From: Brachionus plicatilis
Taxonomy: Eukaryota > Rotifera > Eurotatoria > Ploima > Brachionidae
DNA length: 64,000 bases
Assembly (NCBI GenBank): GCA_010279815.1
Contig: QEOQ01000092.1
Location: 1,104,065 to 1,168,064 of the forward strand
Direction of reading: 5' to 3'
The notes beneath the pieces are model-generated. The model was given only the letters and a program-made list of their open reading frames with translations, made no database searches and had not been told where the DNA came from. The first letter of the stretch is position 1. Each line of letters begins with the position of its first letter. This document shows positions 13,195 through 24,541 of the stretch, one piece after another. A program made the translations under genes and the position numbers.

Positions 13195-15099
13195 ATGTTT
13201 AAAAAATATACAACCGGTCGTGACATATTTTATAAAATTTTTAACTGTTTAAAAAAATCAAAAAATTATTTAAATACAACTAAATTTTTGTTACAAAAGC
13301 GCAAATTAAAAATTTATATTATTATTTCATTATTTGCGTTAGTCTTGATAATATCACAGCCAAAAACAAGCAAAGCTAGGTATAAAGCTAAGCAGGATGC
13401 CAAAGTGTTTCCTAAAGAGAATAAAATAGACTTGGGCTCAGTCGTACAAAACGAGTTTGAGCTTATAAAGAAATCAATTCATAAAGCATACCAGTCCTTA
13501 AACAAACCGATTGAGTACTGCAATAGTGAAGATTATAAAATTTCCGAAAATGCAACCATCGACATCGATCAAGTCCTGGAAGAATTTGGACTAGATGGTT
13601 TGGTCGAATTTTACTCAAATGCCAGCTTAAAATACAATCTGGATATTAAAAATTTAAATTACTCAAAGCCAAATCAAATAGATAAAACAGAGTTTTTAGA
13701 ATTATGGAACTCTACTGACATCAATTTATTGAATACATCTTTGCCAGTAAACTCAACAGATTTGATCGACTATGAAGGCATAGAACTTGGTGGTCACTGG
13801 AAACCCAAAGAGTGCAATAGTCGCTTCAAAGTAGCCATCATAATTCCATTCAGAGACAGATTACCTCATTTAAAAGTCATCACAAACTATCTTCACATGT
13901 TTCTACAGCGTCAGCTGCTTGATTACAGAATTTTTGTGGTCGAACCTACCATTCCACTCAACATCAGTTTCAATAAAGGAAGAGTAATGAATTCAGCTTA
14001 TCTAGAAGCTCTTAAAGTAGATAAATATGATTGCATTATTTTTCATGATGTAGATCTACTTCCCGAGGATGATAGAAATATTTACACATGTTCGTCCAGG
14101 CCTAGACATCTTAGCGTAGCTATTGACAAATTCGAGTACAAACTTCCGTATCAAACATTGGTTGGAGGGGTTCTATCTATACGGACTGATCAATATAAGA
14201 AAGTGAATGGATACTCTAACTCTTACTGGGGATGGGGTGGTGAAGGTAAATAAAAAAATTTCTAATTTTGTTTTTACAGGTAAAAGTATTTATTTAGCAT
14301 ATGGAAATTGTTTATTTAAACAACTTTTTTTTGAATGATTTTGCCAAGACTTTGAATTTTATTTTTCAATTTTTTTCACTTTATTGTTTAGCTGTTCTCA
14401 AACTAAAATTAGATTTTAATTTTAATTACTTAAATGTCTAAGTGAAAATCGATTTCAAAAATTTGTCATAAAATTTTTTAGATAGGCAAAATTTGAATTT
14501 TAAATAAAAAACACACAATAGACGCGTAATTTAGTCTAGTTAATTACTTGGAAAATTTTGTAATCAAAAGTCAATCTTTAAAATGCGTTAATTTATAAGG
14601 AAATGGGGTGTTTTAAAAATTTTTAATAATTTATTTTGAAAAATTTTTATTTTTACAATAATTTGATCATTTTACATAAAGAGCTAAATTGCGAAATGGT
14701 AAGAAAAAAATATGAAAATTTCCTTTTAAAAACTTGGCAAAATCATTCCGAGTTTCAAAAAAATTATTTTAAAAATTTTCTAAAAAATAATTAATTATAT
14801 AGTGTAAAAGTTTACATGTCAACAATAGTTTTTTTATAAATTTTTTTTTTTAAGATGATGATTTTGGTCAGAGAATCAAGCATGCTAAATTAAATGTTCA
14901 AAGACCACCGACAAACGTGGCCAGGTATAGAATGATTAAGCATAAACCTCAGAATTTAAACGATAACCGGTATAAATTACTAAAAAAGACAAAGTATTTG
15001 AGATTTTTTGATGGTGTACACACGGTTAAATATTCTATAATTAATTATCGTTATTTTAATTTGTTTACCTACATTCTAATTGATGTTGGTTTACCATAA
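13195..15099 (+). CDS. Beta-1,4-galactosyltransferase-like, copy B (2 exons)
   Basis: Tandem paralogue of the gene at 8525. Exons 13195-14245 and 14855-15099 (GAAG^GTAAAT ... TTTTTAAG^ATGAT), product about 431 aa. Short lysine-rich cytosolic tail, membrane anchor at about 39-54 (IYIIISLFALVLIIS), stem, then the catalytic domain with FRDRLPHL, FNKGRVMNSAY, DVDL (285-288), PRHLSVAIDKF, GGVLSIR and WGWGGEDDD (345-353). The C-terminal block FNLFTYILIDVGLP is kept. The tail and stem share little with copy A, but codons from WNSTDINLLN to DVDL are almost identical at the DNA level (2 differences in 351 nt), as is the splice-site region. Sequence between these tracts is clearly diverged. The exon-intron structure is the same in both. 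Expected location is the Golgi lumen. Confidence 0.93.
14246..14854. other. Intron of B4GALT copy B
   Basis: GT..AG intron of 609 nt ending TTTTTTTAAG. Near its start it contains a second TTTTTACAGGTAAAAG stretch that looks like an extra acceptor/donor pair. No gene inside. Confidence 0.85.
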
Positions 15100-15953
15100 G
15101 ACGACTTAAATGTAAAAATTATTTTTTAATAATTTGTTTTTTTTTTGAGCCAAAATATTTATTTATTTTATTAAACAAGTGCATTTTCTAATATTTTTTT
15201 TAATTTTTTTAACTTTAAAATTCATTTTGACTTGGAAAAAATTTTTCATAGTCAAAAATTCTTTTAACTTTGGCCCCGCTCATTTTCATTATTTTTGTTA
15301 TTTTCAATTGAATTACTATCACAACCAAAAAAATGTTTAGATAAAAACATTGACTAATAAGATATTTAAGAAGGAGTGATTAAAATTTTAAAATAAGATA
15401 TAGAGGTTCATCGTGAGATTAATCTTTCTAATGAGAATTCAAATTCACTTTCAATTTCACACTCAAATTCAAATTCAAAATGAGAATTTAATGCATTTTT
15501 TTCAAGAATTTTTAAATTTAATGTATAAACTTAAAAAAACAACAACATAAAAACAAAACTTTTGAAAAACACAATTTTTTATTGTAACTATTTATTTAGA
15601 AAAATTGTAATATTAATTGAAATTCCAAAATCAAAAAATAGTTACATCAAATAACAATAATTGTTTTTTCTTTTAATTTTATGAAAAATGTAATAAACAA
15701 GTTATGCTTGAAATATTTTGGAAAAATAAGTGATCGACATTTAATCTAAGAATATAAAAAAAGTCAAAGAAAAGACCATTTGATAATTGATTTTTTTTCT
15801 CTTTATTAAATTCATTAGGTTATAATATTCTGGATATTTTTGGCCTAAATTTTTTTTATCACTTATTAAACTTTATTTTTATAAATTTACTTATACCTAT
15901 ATAAAATTAATTTAATTGTTTAAAATGACTTTATTAAAATAAAAAAATTTTCG

Positions 15954-17093
15954 AGTCTGGTCAAAAGTTAGACCACCTGATCATTAAATTTACTTTAAAA
16001 AAACCTTCAAAAAAATATATGAAGACATGATCTTGAAATTGACTATTAAAATTTACATAGCCAATTTTATGAACAAATAAAAATTTATTTTCCAAAAGCA
16101 AAAAAAAGTGATCACAAAATTTGCTTAAATCATTATTATAAATCCGAATAAAAATTAATAAAAAATCTAATAAAATATTTGCCTCCAATGTTCATCAACA
16201 TTTTTAGCTGATTAAAAGGGTCGATCTGAAGGAATTCATTTAAATCCATATATTTTTGAATTGAAAAAAATTTCATAAAAAAAATTTGTATCAAAGAAAT
16301 ATGTGAAAAAAGTGGGCGAGTGCTAATTCATTAACTAAAATTACTGATTTTTTACCAATTTTACGAGATGAATATAAAAATGACTTACATTTCATAAAAT
16401 TACTTAGTTAATTTAAAAATGTGAATTTATTTTAAAAATCAAGTTTGATGCTAGTTTTTTCAATATTTAATTAAATTAAAAAAAAAAATAATTTTTTATT
16501 TAACTTTTTTAAAAATTCTTATTTATCCTTTGCCTCTATATGAACCAAATTGTAATAAGCAAAGAATTATTGAGATCTTAATTAGAAACCAGATTACAGA
16601 ACTCTCATTTTTCATTAAAATTCATACCATAATAATCTTAATTATCCAAATATTGTTCTAATTCAAAAAAAAAAAATCTAATTGTACAAAACATCCTTCT
16701 CTGGCTTAAAAAGATGGTCAAAATCCAGTTAAACGTCTAACTGCTGATTTTTAGTTTTTTTAAAGTATAATTATGTTTGATTTATAATTTTAATACGATT
16801 TAGAAAAATTAATAAGATTAATATCAGTTATGCAAATTTAGGAAAAAAAATTTTTTTTTAGTAATTTTAGTTAAAAAATAATAAATCAACTTAAAAGTGG
16901 TCTCAAAATTGACTCAAAAATTTTAGAAAAAAAATTTTTTTTTTTTTGATTTTGGAAAATAAATTTTTATTTGTTTATAGAATTCACTATGTAAATTTTA
17001 ATAGTTAATTTCAAGATCATGCGTTCATATTTTTTAATGAACATTTTTTTAAAGTAAATTTTATGATCAGGTGACCAATTTTTGACCAGACCC
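15954..17093. mobile_element. Non-autonomous DNA element with ~150-nt inverted ends
   Basis: 15954-16105 is the reverse complement of about 16942-17093, around 85-90% matching. The ends read GAGTCTGGTCAAAA and GGGTCTGGTCAAAA, and the arms share GATCATRAAATTTACTTTAAAAAAA and the CATGATCTTGAAATT block. The 0.84-kb centre has no sizeable open frame. Target-site duplications are not obvious. Superfamily not assigned. Confidence 0.8.
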
Positions 17094-17818
17094 AATTTTT
17101 CCAATGCAAAAAAGCTTTTTGAGAATATTCAATTCTTGTTTTGAAGACCTAAGTAAATTCGAAGACTTAATGTTATAAAAATTTCAATTGAAATATGTGC
17201 TGTATTGGATCACCCCCTTGAATAAATTGTACACATCACTTTTAAATATGCAGGAAAAGTTCAAAAGGAAGTACGTTATTTGGTGTATTATAAAGACTAA
17301 AAATCAATTAAATTAAAAAAAAAATTATTTATTTATAAGAATAAGAATGAGTGCACAGTTATAATCAAATGAATTATCTTGTTTATACTCAATTCCTTCC
17401 TTTAACCAAATAGATATTCCTTCTCCTTCTCTCAAATTTTGTACAATTTCCTTATTTATTTTTTAATATTCCCTTTAAGTTGTTTCAAATTCGGTGAGCG
17501 ATTTTTAGATTGATGATGATGACTTCAAAATAACCTTGAAAAAATTCAGCTGATATCCTGTATCCAAAGTTGTGTGAGGCGTCTTTTTTAATCAATTTTA
17601 AAAATGTTAAATTAATTTTGACTTTAAAAAAATTAAAACCAAAATTGCCACGAATGACAATTATTATATCCAAAATTAAAGTAAAAAGATTTTTATTCAT
17701 TTTTATAATAAAAGCTTAAACCAAAATCCTCAACCTAATAGGAAACAAAAATGTGAGCTTTTATTTATTTTTCCTCTCATTTTACAGAAATCAAAAATTT
17801 TCTCAATAAAGGGCTAAG
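17094..17818. other. 5' region of UFM1, first exon not located
   Basis: AT-rich DNA that should hold the promoter and first coding exon (about three codons) of the UFM1 gene. A stop lies in frame just upstream of 17819, so an intron must separate the start codon. A canonical GTGAGC...TTTTACAG pair occurs at 17746-17787 but does not supply a start codon in frame. I could not place the ATG. Confidence 0.4.
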
Positions 17819-18182
17819 GTAACTTTTAAAATCACTCTGACCTCGGATCCAAAATTGTCATACAAAGTGTAAAAATTCCCACTTTTTGGCTCAATAAATA
17901 ACTAATTTAAATAAATTTAAGACTTAGTGTTCCAGAGTCAACACCATTTACGGCTGTACTCAAATTTGCCGCCGAAGAAGTAAATTACCAAAAAAAAATT
18001 TAATTTTTTTTTATCTAATTTTTTATTTATTTAAGTTCAAAGTACCAGCAGCAACTAGTGCCATTATAACCAACGACGGCATCGGCATTAACCCTCAGCA
18101 AACAGCCGGAAATGTATTTCTCAAACACGGATCAGAGCTCAGATTGATACCAAGAGACCGAGTTGGATTTTCAAACAATTAG
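17819..18182 (+). CDS. UFM1: Ubiquitin-fold modifier 1 (UFM1), first exon missing from call
   Basis: Small ubiquitin-like protein that is conjugated to target proteins (ufmylation by UBA5, UFC1 and UFL1), in animals largely on ER-associated ribosomes and ER-stress factors. Exons seen: 17819-17868, 17922-17979 and 18036-18182, with tiny introns of 53 and 56 nt. The translation runs [80 protein letters not shown] and is nearly identical to animal UFM1 over the whole length. Only the N-terminal ~3 residues (usually Met-Ser-Lys) are not located; total would be about 87 aa. The conjugating Gly is present, followed by Phe-Ser-Asn-Asn, a four-residue tail instead of the two-residue tail usual in vertebrates. 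It ends 59 nt before the innexin stop on the other strand. Confidence 0.95.
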
Positions 18183-18184
18183 TT

Positions 18185-18226
18185 AATAAAAAATATTTTA
18201 ATTCTTTTAGTTTATTTAAAAATAAA
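18185..18226. promoter_or_regulatory. Back-to-back poly(A) signals for UFM1 and innexin
   Basis: Plus-strand AATAAA at 18185-18190 and 18221-18226; minus-strand AATAAA (read as TTTATT) at 18211-18216. The UFM1 stop (18182) and innexin stop (18242) are separated by 59 nt, so cleavage 10-30 nt past these signals would make the two mRNAs overlap at their 3' ends. Confidence 0.5.
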
Positions 18227-18241
18227 ACTCTCAAATTCACA

Positions 18242-19513
18242 TTAGTTACAATGGTCGTATTTAAATTGTTCCCACATTTTGTTGACCAAACTAGACACCA
18301 CAATCGCATTTGAATTGTGCTCAATTAATTTTAGCACAAAAACACCATCATTTCCAATATAGAACTCGGTGAAAAGTTTGATTAAAATCTTGTCCCGATT
18401 GGTGAGCCCTTTGCAGCCAAAGTTGACCCTGCTTAGAATAAAACTGTACCTAAAACCACTTCCGAATATAACGATTCGCTTAATCCACATCAATAAATCA
18501 ACAGCTGTGTATGGTATGACCACAAAAAATGTCCAAAACCACAAAAAAGCATATATTCTTTCATTGAAGAGGTTGAACGAAAGGACACATTGCACTGTGT
18601 ACGAATGATCAGAGCCAAGCTCTCTTGTGTGCACATCACAAACTGTAATTCTGGGAAAAACTTTAGAGTCCGAAATGCTTGTTATGTCGCCTTCGCCTTT
18701 CATGATAGAATTGAAAATCTCCAAACCGTAAAAAAAATCCTCATTTTTGCTCAAAAATTTGTTCATTAGTAAAATTTGTAAGAAAGCATTTAGCAGATAG
18801 ATAAGCTTAATGCACATGTACGACAATGTGAGCAGAGATTTGGAGAATTTTCTCATTATAAATCGCGGATTGAAAGAATCAATGATCATGTTGTAGCCCT
18901 TTTTTTTGCTCTCCAAGTCAAGCTCTTTGATAATTTGTTTTACTTTGGTTTTGACTGAATGTTGGTCTTTTTGCATCCAGTCGTGGTTGTTCATCAAACT
19001 GGCGCTCAAATATCTGACCAGACTCTCTCGATCCGACTCGATCGAGTCATACTTGATTGCAGCATCCACCATATTGAACAGGTCATAGTCTAGCATTTTG
19101 TTTGACACAAAAGTCCAGACAATCCGCGGAAGGTAGAATAGGAAGGCTTGGAACAGAAGAAAAAAGTAGACCCATTGGTAATACTGAAGCAGACTTTCTT
19201 GTCTGGCTTCCACGCTGAACATATTCAAGTCATAGTGGTGCTCCACGTAGTACGTGCCTTTAATCCAACAATATTTGTTCATGAAATTTTCATATCTTTT
19301 GAGCTCAGCTGGAACCCAGCAGTTTATGGGCGATCGATAGAAGCGCTTGAATGTGGCAAGCAGGACAAAGATGACAAAAATTTTGGTCGTGTGCCGATGG
19401 GACACACGATCTGAAAAAAAATCGTTGTCAATTCGGCTACGTTTGTAGTTGAATCTGAGTCGCTTGGCTGTCAAAAATAAATCCATTCTAAACAAAATTT
19501 TATTTAGACTCAA
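18242..19513 (-). CDS. Innexin (gap-junction protein), intronless
   Basis: Four-pass channel subunit of invertebrate gap junctions or hemichannels. 423 aa, single exon. The N-terminal part DNDFFSDRVSHRHTTKIF leads into TM1 (about 43-60). The first extracellular loop has CWVPAEL and YCWIKGTYY, with Cys65 and Cys82. The family signature appears as YYQWVYFFL at 111-119 at the start of TM2; the usual Pro of YYQWVPF is Tyr here. The second extracellular loop contains FPRITVCDVH and YTVQCVLSFNLFNERIY with its two Cys, followed by TM4 (FWTFFVVIPYTAVDLL). The C-terminal tail is about 90 aa. The start at 19513 is the first in-frame Met; Met10 is an alternative. The gene is convergent with UFM1. The particular innexin paralogue cannot be named. 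Confidence 0.95.
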   Translation of the reverse strand: MSLNKILFRMDLFLTAKRLRFNYKRSRIDNDFFSDRVSHRHTTKIFVIFVLLATFKRFYRSPINCWVPAELKRYENFMNKYCWIKGTYYVEHHYDLNMFSVEARQESLLQYYQWVYFFLLFQAFLFYLPRIVWTFVSNKMLDYDLFNMVDAAIKYDSIESDRESLVRYLSASLMNNHDWMQKDQHSVKTKVKQIIKELDLESKKKGYNMIIDSFNPRFIMRKFSKSLLTLSYMCIKLIYLLNAFLQILLMNKFLSKNEDFFYGLEIFNSIMKGEGDITSISDSKVFPRITVCDVHTRELGSDHSYTVQCVLSFNLFNERIYAFLWFWTFFVVIPYTAVDLLMWIKRIVIFGSGFRYSFILSRVNFGCKGLTNRDKILIKLFTEFYIGNDGVFVLKLIEHNSNAIVVSSLVNKMWEQFKYDHCN

Positions 19514-20632
19514 AATAATTATTTGAAAAAAATTAAATTAAAAAAATTTAAATTAAAAAATTTTTTTTTTTCTTTTTGGGCTAAACACACATGACAAAGT
19601 GGTGAAGTATTTTCAAAAATTATCGCTGGTTCATTTAGGCTTTGGTAAAGGAACCCAATGCTAATCTTGGCATCTAACATTAGTTCAAAACTTTGCTCAA
19701 ACATTATTATAATAAAATTTTTTTTTTTCGTAAAGTTTATTTTATACCATAATTTCGCAAAATTTATTACGATAAACATAGCGTAATAAATTTTATAGAA
19801 TTAAATAGCCTATTTTTAATATTTTGAGGCAAATTTTACTACAAGAATAATCGTGATTTTAAAAGGTATAAATTACTCATTTGTAGGCATTCGTTGTAAA
19901 TTGATGTTAAATAAAGATTCAATTTAAATTCATTGTAGTAAAAAGCACTAGCTACTAGGCATTATCTTGCAGGCCTCGAAACACTTTTAATTTGGTGATT
20001 AAAGATACAAACTAGAGCATAAAATTTTCTATGATCAACAAAAATGAGCAACAAACTATTCAATTTTTTTTGTCAATATTTACAATTTTAAATTCATCAA
20101 ATTGAGTACTAAATTTTAAGAAAAAATACAGATGAAGAAAATTTTTTTATTTTGCATAAAAATTTTTAGTGATTAAATTTAATGAAAGTTTAAGAAATAG
20201 TAATTTTTTTCTATTTTTTATGTTTGTCAGTATCTGGATCTGTTTGTTTGGTTTCAGTTCATTAACAAATATTTTTTGATAATTTATGCTGATTTTTTAT
20301 TATTAAATTTATAACTATCAAGAGTTTTTATTAAGAGATAAAAAAAATAATCATTGGTGATACGAATACTTCCAATTCGTTTAAATAAATTTTAATTTGA
20401 TGCTGGGAAAAAATTTATCCTTGATTTATTAAGAGGTTGAAAATAAAATTTTAAAAATTTATTTTTAAATATATTTTGTTTAATTTTTTGTGTTTGAATT
20501 AAAAAATGTGTCCAATGTTCAAAAAACATTGAAAAAGTGCAATGTTTCAAATATTTTTTTCAGTTTCAAATAAAAAGTTAATATTGCAAGCATTTTCATA
20601 TTTGAAATTAAACTGTTGAGTGAAATAGAATT
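19514..20632. other. Intergenic, upstream of innexin
   Basis: Should contain the innexin promoter (reading leftward). AT-rich, no gene seen, no recognisable regulatory word. Confidence 0.4.
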
Positions 20633-21152
20633 ACCGTATTCCCTTGTTCGATAATGCAGCGCCACAACCTAGAACACATCATTGGCGCAGGCGCTATACT
20701 AAATCTCGCCCATGTTAAATTCAACTTAACTTGTGTTGCATGCGCCAAAACCGTATTTCGGGTTGTGGCGATGCACTATATCCAGGGTCTTGAGAATGGT
20801 GCTGCATTATTTGAATGATTCAAAAAGAAAATATAAAAATAATTCAAGACAATATTTTTTTATTTTATATTTGGTGCAGCATTAAAAATTAAAATAAAGA
20901 AAAAAATTGCAATAAAAAAAATTAAATTAAAAAAATTCTTTTTTTTATAAATATTATCCCTTTGCTAAACTTAAATAATGCAGTACCATTCTCAAGACCC
21001 TGGATATAGTGCATCGCCACAACCCGAAATACGGTTTTGGCGCATGCAACACAAGTTAAGTTGAATTTAACATGGGCGAGATTTAGTATAGCGCCTGCGC
21101 CAATGATGTGTTCTAGGTTGTGGCGCTGCATTATCGAACAAGGGAATACGGT
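20633..21152. mobile_element. Foldback element with TACCGTATTCCC ends
   Basis: 20633-20815 is an almost perfect inverted copy of about 20972-21152, flanking a ~155-nt AT-rich centre. Both outer ends read TACCGTATTCCCTTGTTCG, compatible with a TA target duplication as in Tc1/mariner/pogo elements. The arms are markedly more GC-rich than the surroundings. Open frames inside are by-products of the palindrome. Related ends occur at 46991 and 52826. Confidence 0.88.
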
Positions 21153-22160
21153 AGTTTAATTTTTTATTTGAAAATCTTAAAAAAATTTTTAAAATTCTTT
21201 ATTTAACTTTTAAATAATTACTTATTTATCTTTACCTCTACCAACCTTCAGAATAAAAATATGTAAACAAAAAAATTAAAAATAAAGTTAAATAAGATAG
21301 AATAATATAAAAAATAATTAAAAAGATAAAAATTTATTTAATTTTTTCTTAATATTCAATCGTTGAAAAACTTGGTCTAGTCGGATACATGAACCAAAGT
21401 TCACATAACCGACAAGACCCAAAAAACTTTTTTTTCCTTTAAAAACTTTTACTTTAGTGATAGTTGAAGTTCGTTTGATGCGATTTAACAAATGCACAAT
21501 TTAAAAAAAATGCAAAACAAAGCTTAGATAGTTTTTTAAACTACAAATATTACCTTAAGGATCATCATATCACAAACTCAAAGTCAAAAAACAAGGTTTT
21601 TAATGTTTGCAATATTAAATTAATTTTGAACTTTAAAAAAATATTGTAGTATTTTTATCATTTTTATCTATTATTTTGAAATGAATTTCCCCAAACCGCT
21701 TAAGTTTAAAAATATGATTGTAATTCTGCATGAAAAATTACCTAATCAAAACTTTAAATTTAAAACTTGAAATTAATTTTAGGTGAATTTTTTTTTATTT
21801 ATGCTTTTCTTGCAAAAGATTTATTTTTATTTATTTATTTGTATATTTGTACCGAGCTAAAGCTCCTTCAGATAAAAAAAAAATCAAAATAAAGTTAAAA
21901 AAAATAAAGTAAAAATAAAATAAGTTAAAAAATAGAGAAATATTAAAAAAAAAATTAAAATTAATTAAATTTTGATAGAGATTTCTAGTAAGACGAATTT
22001 AAATTCGTTTTACAAGCAAAAAAGTTAATACTAAATTTGTGAATATAATATATTATTTATTAATATTCAAATCACTAAAAATAATTAACAATTTCAATCA
22101 AAATCAAAATTTTTTATTAAAATTAATGGGTCTTGTCCAGAGTGTGATCAACAGATCACA
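21153..22160. repeat. AT-rich stretch with LINE-tail-like repeat
   Basis: No gene. Around 21826-21885 the sequence TTTGTACCGAGCTAAAGCTCCTTCAG occurs next to (TTTA)n. Its reverse complement with the same tail lies at about 35350-35395 and a weaker version at 47485-47518, so it is an interspersed repeat, perhaps the 3' end of a retroelement. A possible hairpin (TTGGTCTAGTCGG / CCGACAAGACCCAA) lies at about 21372-21422. Confidence 0.55.
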
Positions 22161-22484
22161 CCAGAGTTGCTTAAAAGTCACAAGTCTCAAATTAAGTCCA
22201 AGACTTTTTTTTTCTTTCAATACAAAGACTTTAATTTTTTTTCTTCAAAAGGCCAAGTCTGGACTTGGACTTGGCCTTTGAAATTTTAAAGTCTGGACTT
22301 ATAAAATTTTGAAGAAGAAATTTATGCTAAAATTGCAACAAAATTCTGATATATGGCAAATATATTGCATTAGACAACCCAAGAGTATATACATTTTTTG
22401 ACATGATGCCTGATCTAGCAAATTAAGAAAAAAATTTTTTAGTCTGGGCTTGGACTTTTTTTTGGGACTTTTAAACAAATCTGG
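22161..22484 (+). mobile_element. GACTT-rich MITE, copy A
   Basis: Starts CCAGAGTTGCTTAAAAGTC and ends with the inverted form GACTTTTAAACAAATCTGG. It is packed with AGTC/GACTT words. The central part matches 43750-44115 in inverted orientation, and shorter relatives lie at 45350-45520 and 56065-56190. Non-coding. Confidence 0.75.
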
Positions 22485-24034
22485 ATCACGCAATATGTAA
22501 TCATTTCAATGATTACTCGAATATTTGTATAGATCACTCAGTTTCTCCACATTATTATATAATTTTATATTTCTATCAAAAAATTCAAATTTTTTTGCAT
22601 TAACTTAGCATGATAAAAATACGCCACCATAATATTTTTTATTAAATTATTTATATGTATTGCTTTTGACTTAGATTTAATTTAACTTTCACTTTCTTAG
22701 CTTAAAATTGAAATGCATAGCGAATATCTAAAGCTTTAGAAAAAAACTAAAATTGGCTAAATCAAAAGACAAATTTGATTGTAAAAAAATGGGCCCAGTG
22801 ATGCTTTTGAAACAAATTAAATGGTGCTAAAAAAATTGTTCCCTCATGGCCCTGTAGTCTTTGTAGAACATTTAAATCAAAATTTGATGAAGTTTTTTTT
22901 CATTTTTTAAAAAGTCTTTCAAAATATTTTTGACAATGAGACACTTACAACTACTGATTCAACTTCTGTTACAATAAAAAACTCGAAATAGACCAATTAA
23001 GAAAAAATAAATAATATTTTGAGCATTTAATAATTAAAAATTATTAATTAAAAAAAATATTTTTAAAATCTTGTAGTGCCCTGAATATATTAACTAAAAT
23101 AAACAAGTGAATTATAAATTAAAAAAAATGAATTCACTGTAATAATAAATTTTTTTTTAATGCCAAGCGACGTTCAGCTTGCAGTTTTTCATTTGTACCA
23201 TTATTAAAATATTTTCGATATAAAATGTTAAATCTGAGATCAATCAAATCGAGTCTGATTTTTGGTCATATTTCTTGAGATCACAAAAAAATAAAAATGT
23301 GATTTTTTTAAAATCAAGCTTAACAAATATTAATCAATGGAGATTTAAATGTGGATTCATAATTCGTTTGCTTAATGTGATGTGATCGAGATTTGAAATA
23401 TACATTGATGAATTTAATAAAAATTTACTATGTTAAATTGTCAACACACAAAGAAATGATGAGGATTCTATAATTAAAAAAGTCTGCTTAGATACATTCC
23501 ATTAGAAACCGGCTCTAAAATACAAACCGGTCTCCCAGGCATATTTTGAATAAATGAATTTAACAACTAAAATATTGGAATTTAATATTTTTAAAAATCT
23601 TTTGAATTTGAAAACAAATTGCAATTGCTCTTGTAGTAATTTATGAAGAAATCCATGATAGAGTTCCAAAATTTTTGAGCATTCAAATCCGATGCTATGT
23701 TTTGTATGAAAAAATTAATCAAAAATTACAGATGTATTTAATTTTGGATAACCAAAAATTATTTTCAAATTTTTATGATTTTTTTTCAAATTTTAAATTT
23801 TAATTTTACAGTTACTAAAAATTAAATATCTTTAAATATTTAGTCACTAAATACTTGTTTTTGTTTGTTTTTAATTTTGAAAAGTAATCGAATAAACAAT
23901 TTAATAGCAAATTAAACTGAGATTGAGAAAGCAATTTTATTCAAATGTTTAGTTATTCCCTTAATTAGGCAAATAATTATAATTTTATAAAAGCATCGTT
24001 TTTGAATAAAATAAATTTTATTTACCAATTTAAA
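22485..24034. other. Gene-free AT-rich stretch
   Basis: I see no gene, RNA or clear repeat here. Confidence 0.4.
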
Positions 24035-24541
24035 TACAGTGTTTTACTCTAGAACCGCAGAACGGGTAATATTGCATCTTTTTAAGTAATTTTACATCAA
24101 AAAATGAAAGATTACGTAAAATTACACAAAATATAGGATGTAATAAAATGAAAGCTAAAGTAAAATGATGTAAAATTACGTTTTTTCATGTCAAAATTAA
24201 CAAAAATGCTAGCGGCCAAAACAGTCGAATTTTCGGAAAAAATTTGTTTTTTTTAAAAATATATTTAGTTTATTAACATTTTTTCGCATTTGAAATTTGA
24301 AATTTTTTTACATTCATTGCATAATTTTGTACAAATTAATATCATTAACTATAAAAAAGGTAATTTTTTGTAATAAAATTAAATTTTCAGTAAATTCAGG
24401 GTTAGAAAACCCTTTAAATGAAAAATAAAGTTTTAGCATTTAAAATGAAACAAGAACATTTTTAATTATAACTAGAGAATTTTACCTTAAATTTAATTTT
24501 ATTCCAAAAAATTACCTTTTTTTAAAGTTTAAAACACTGTA
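24035..24541. mobile_element. Probable inverted-repeat element (TACAGTGTTTTA ends)
   Basis: Outer 12 nt TACAGTGTTTTA at 24035 is inverted at 24530-24541. An inner pair (AAAAAGGTAATTTTTTG near 24353 against AAAAAATTACCTTTTTT near 24505) continues the symmetry. About 507 nt, non-coding. Confidence 0.5.

Noticed and set aside
15961..16188. 75-codon minus-strand frame
   Set aside because: Lies in the left inverted end of the element at 15954-17093 and is not kept in the right end.
18369..19414. Three plus-strand frames of 60-88 codons
   Set aside because: Antisense shadows of the innexin gene without start context or homology.
20922..21131. 69-codon minus-strand frame with a Cys/His-containing peptide
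   Set aside because: It lies wholly in the arm of the foldback at 20633-21152, and the other arm encodes nothing comparable.
21372..21422. Hairpin TTGGTCTAGTCGG / CCGACAAGACCCAA as an RNA gene
   Set aside because: Imperfect, single, and without promoter or terminator signals; also near other repeats.
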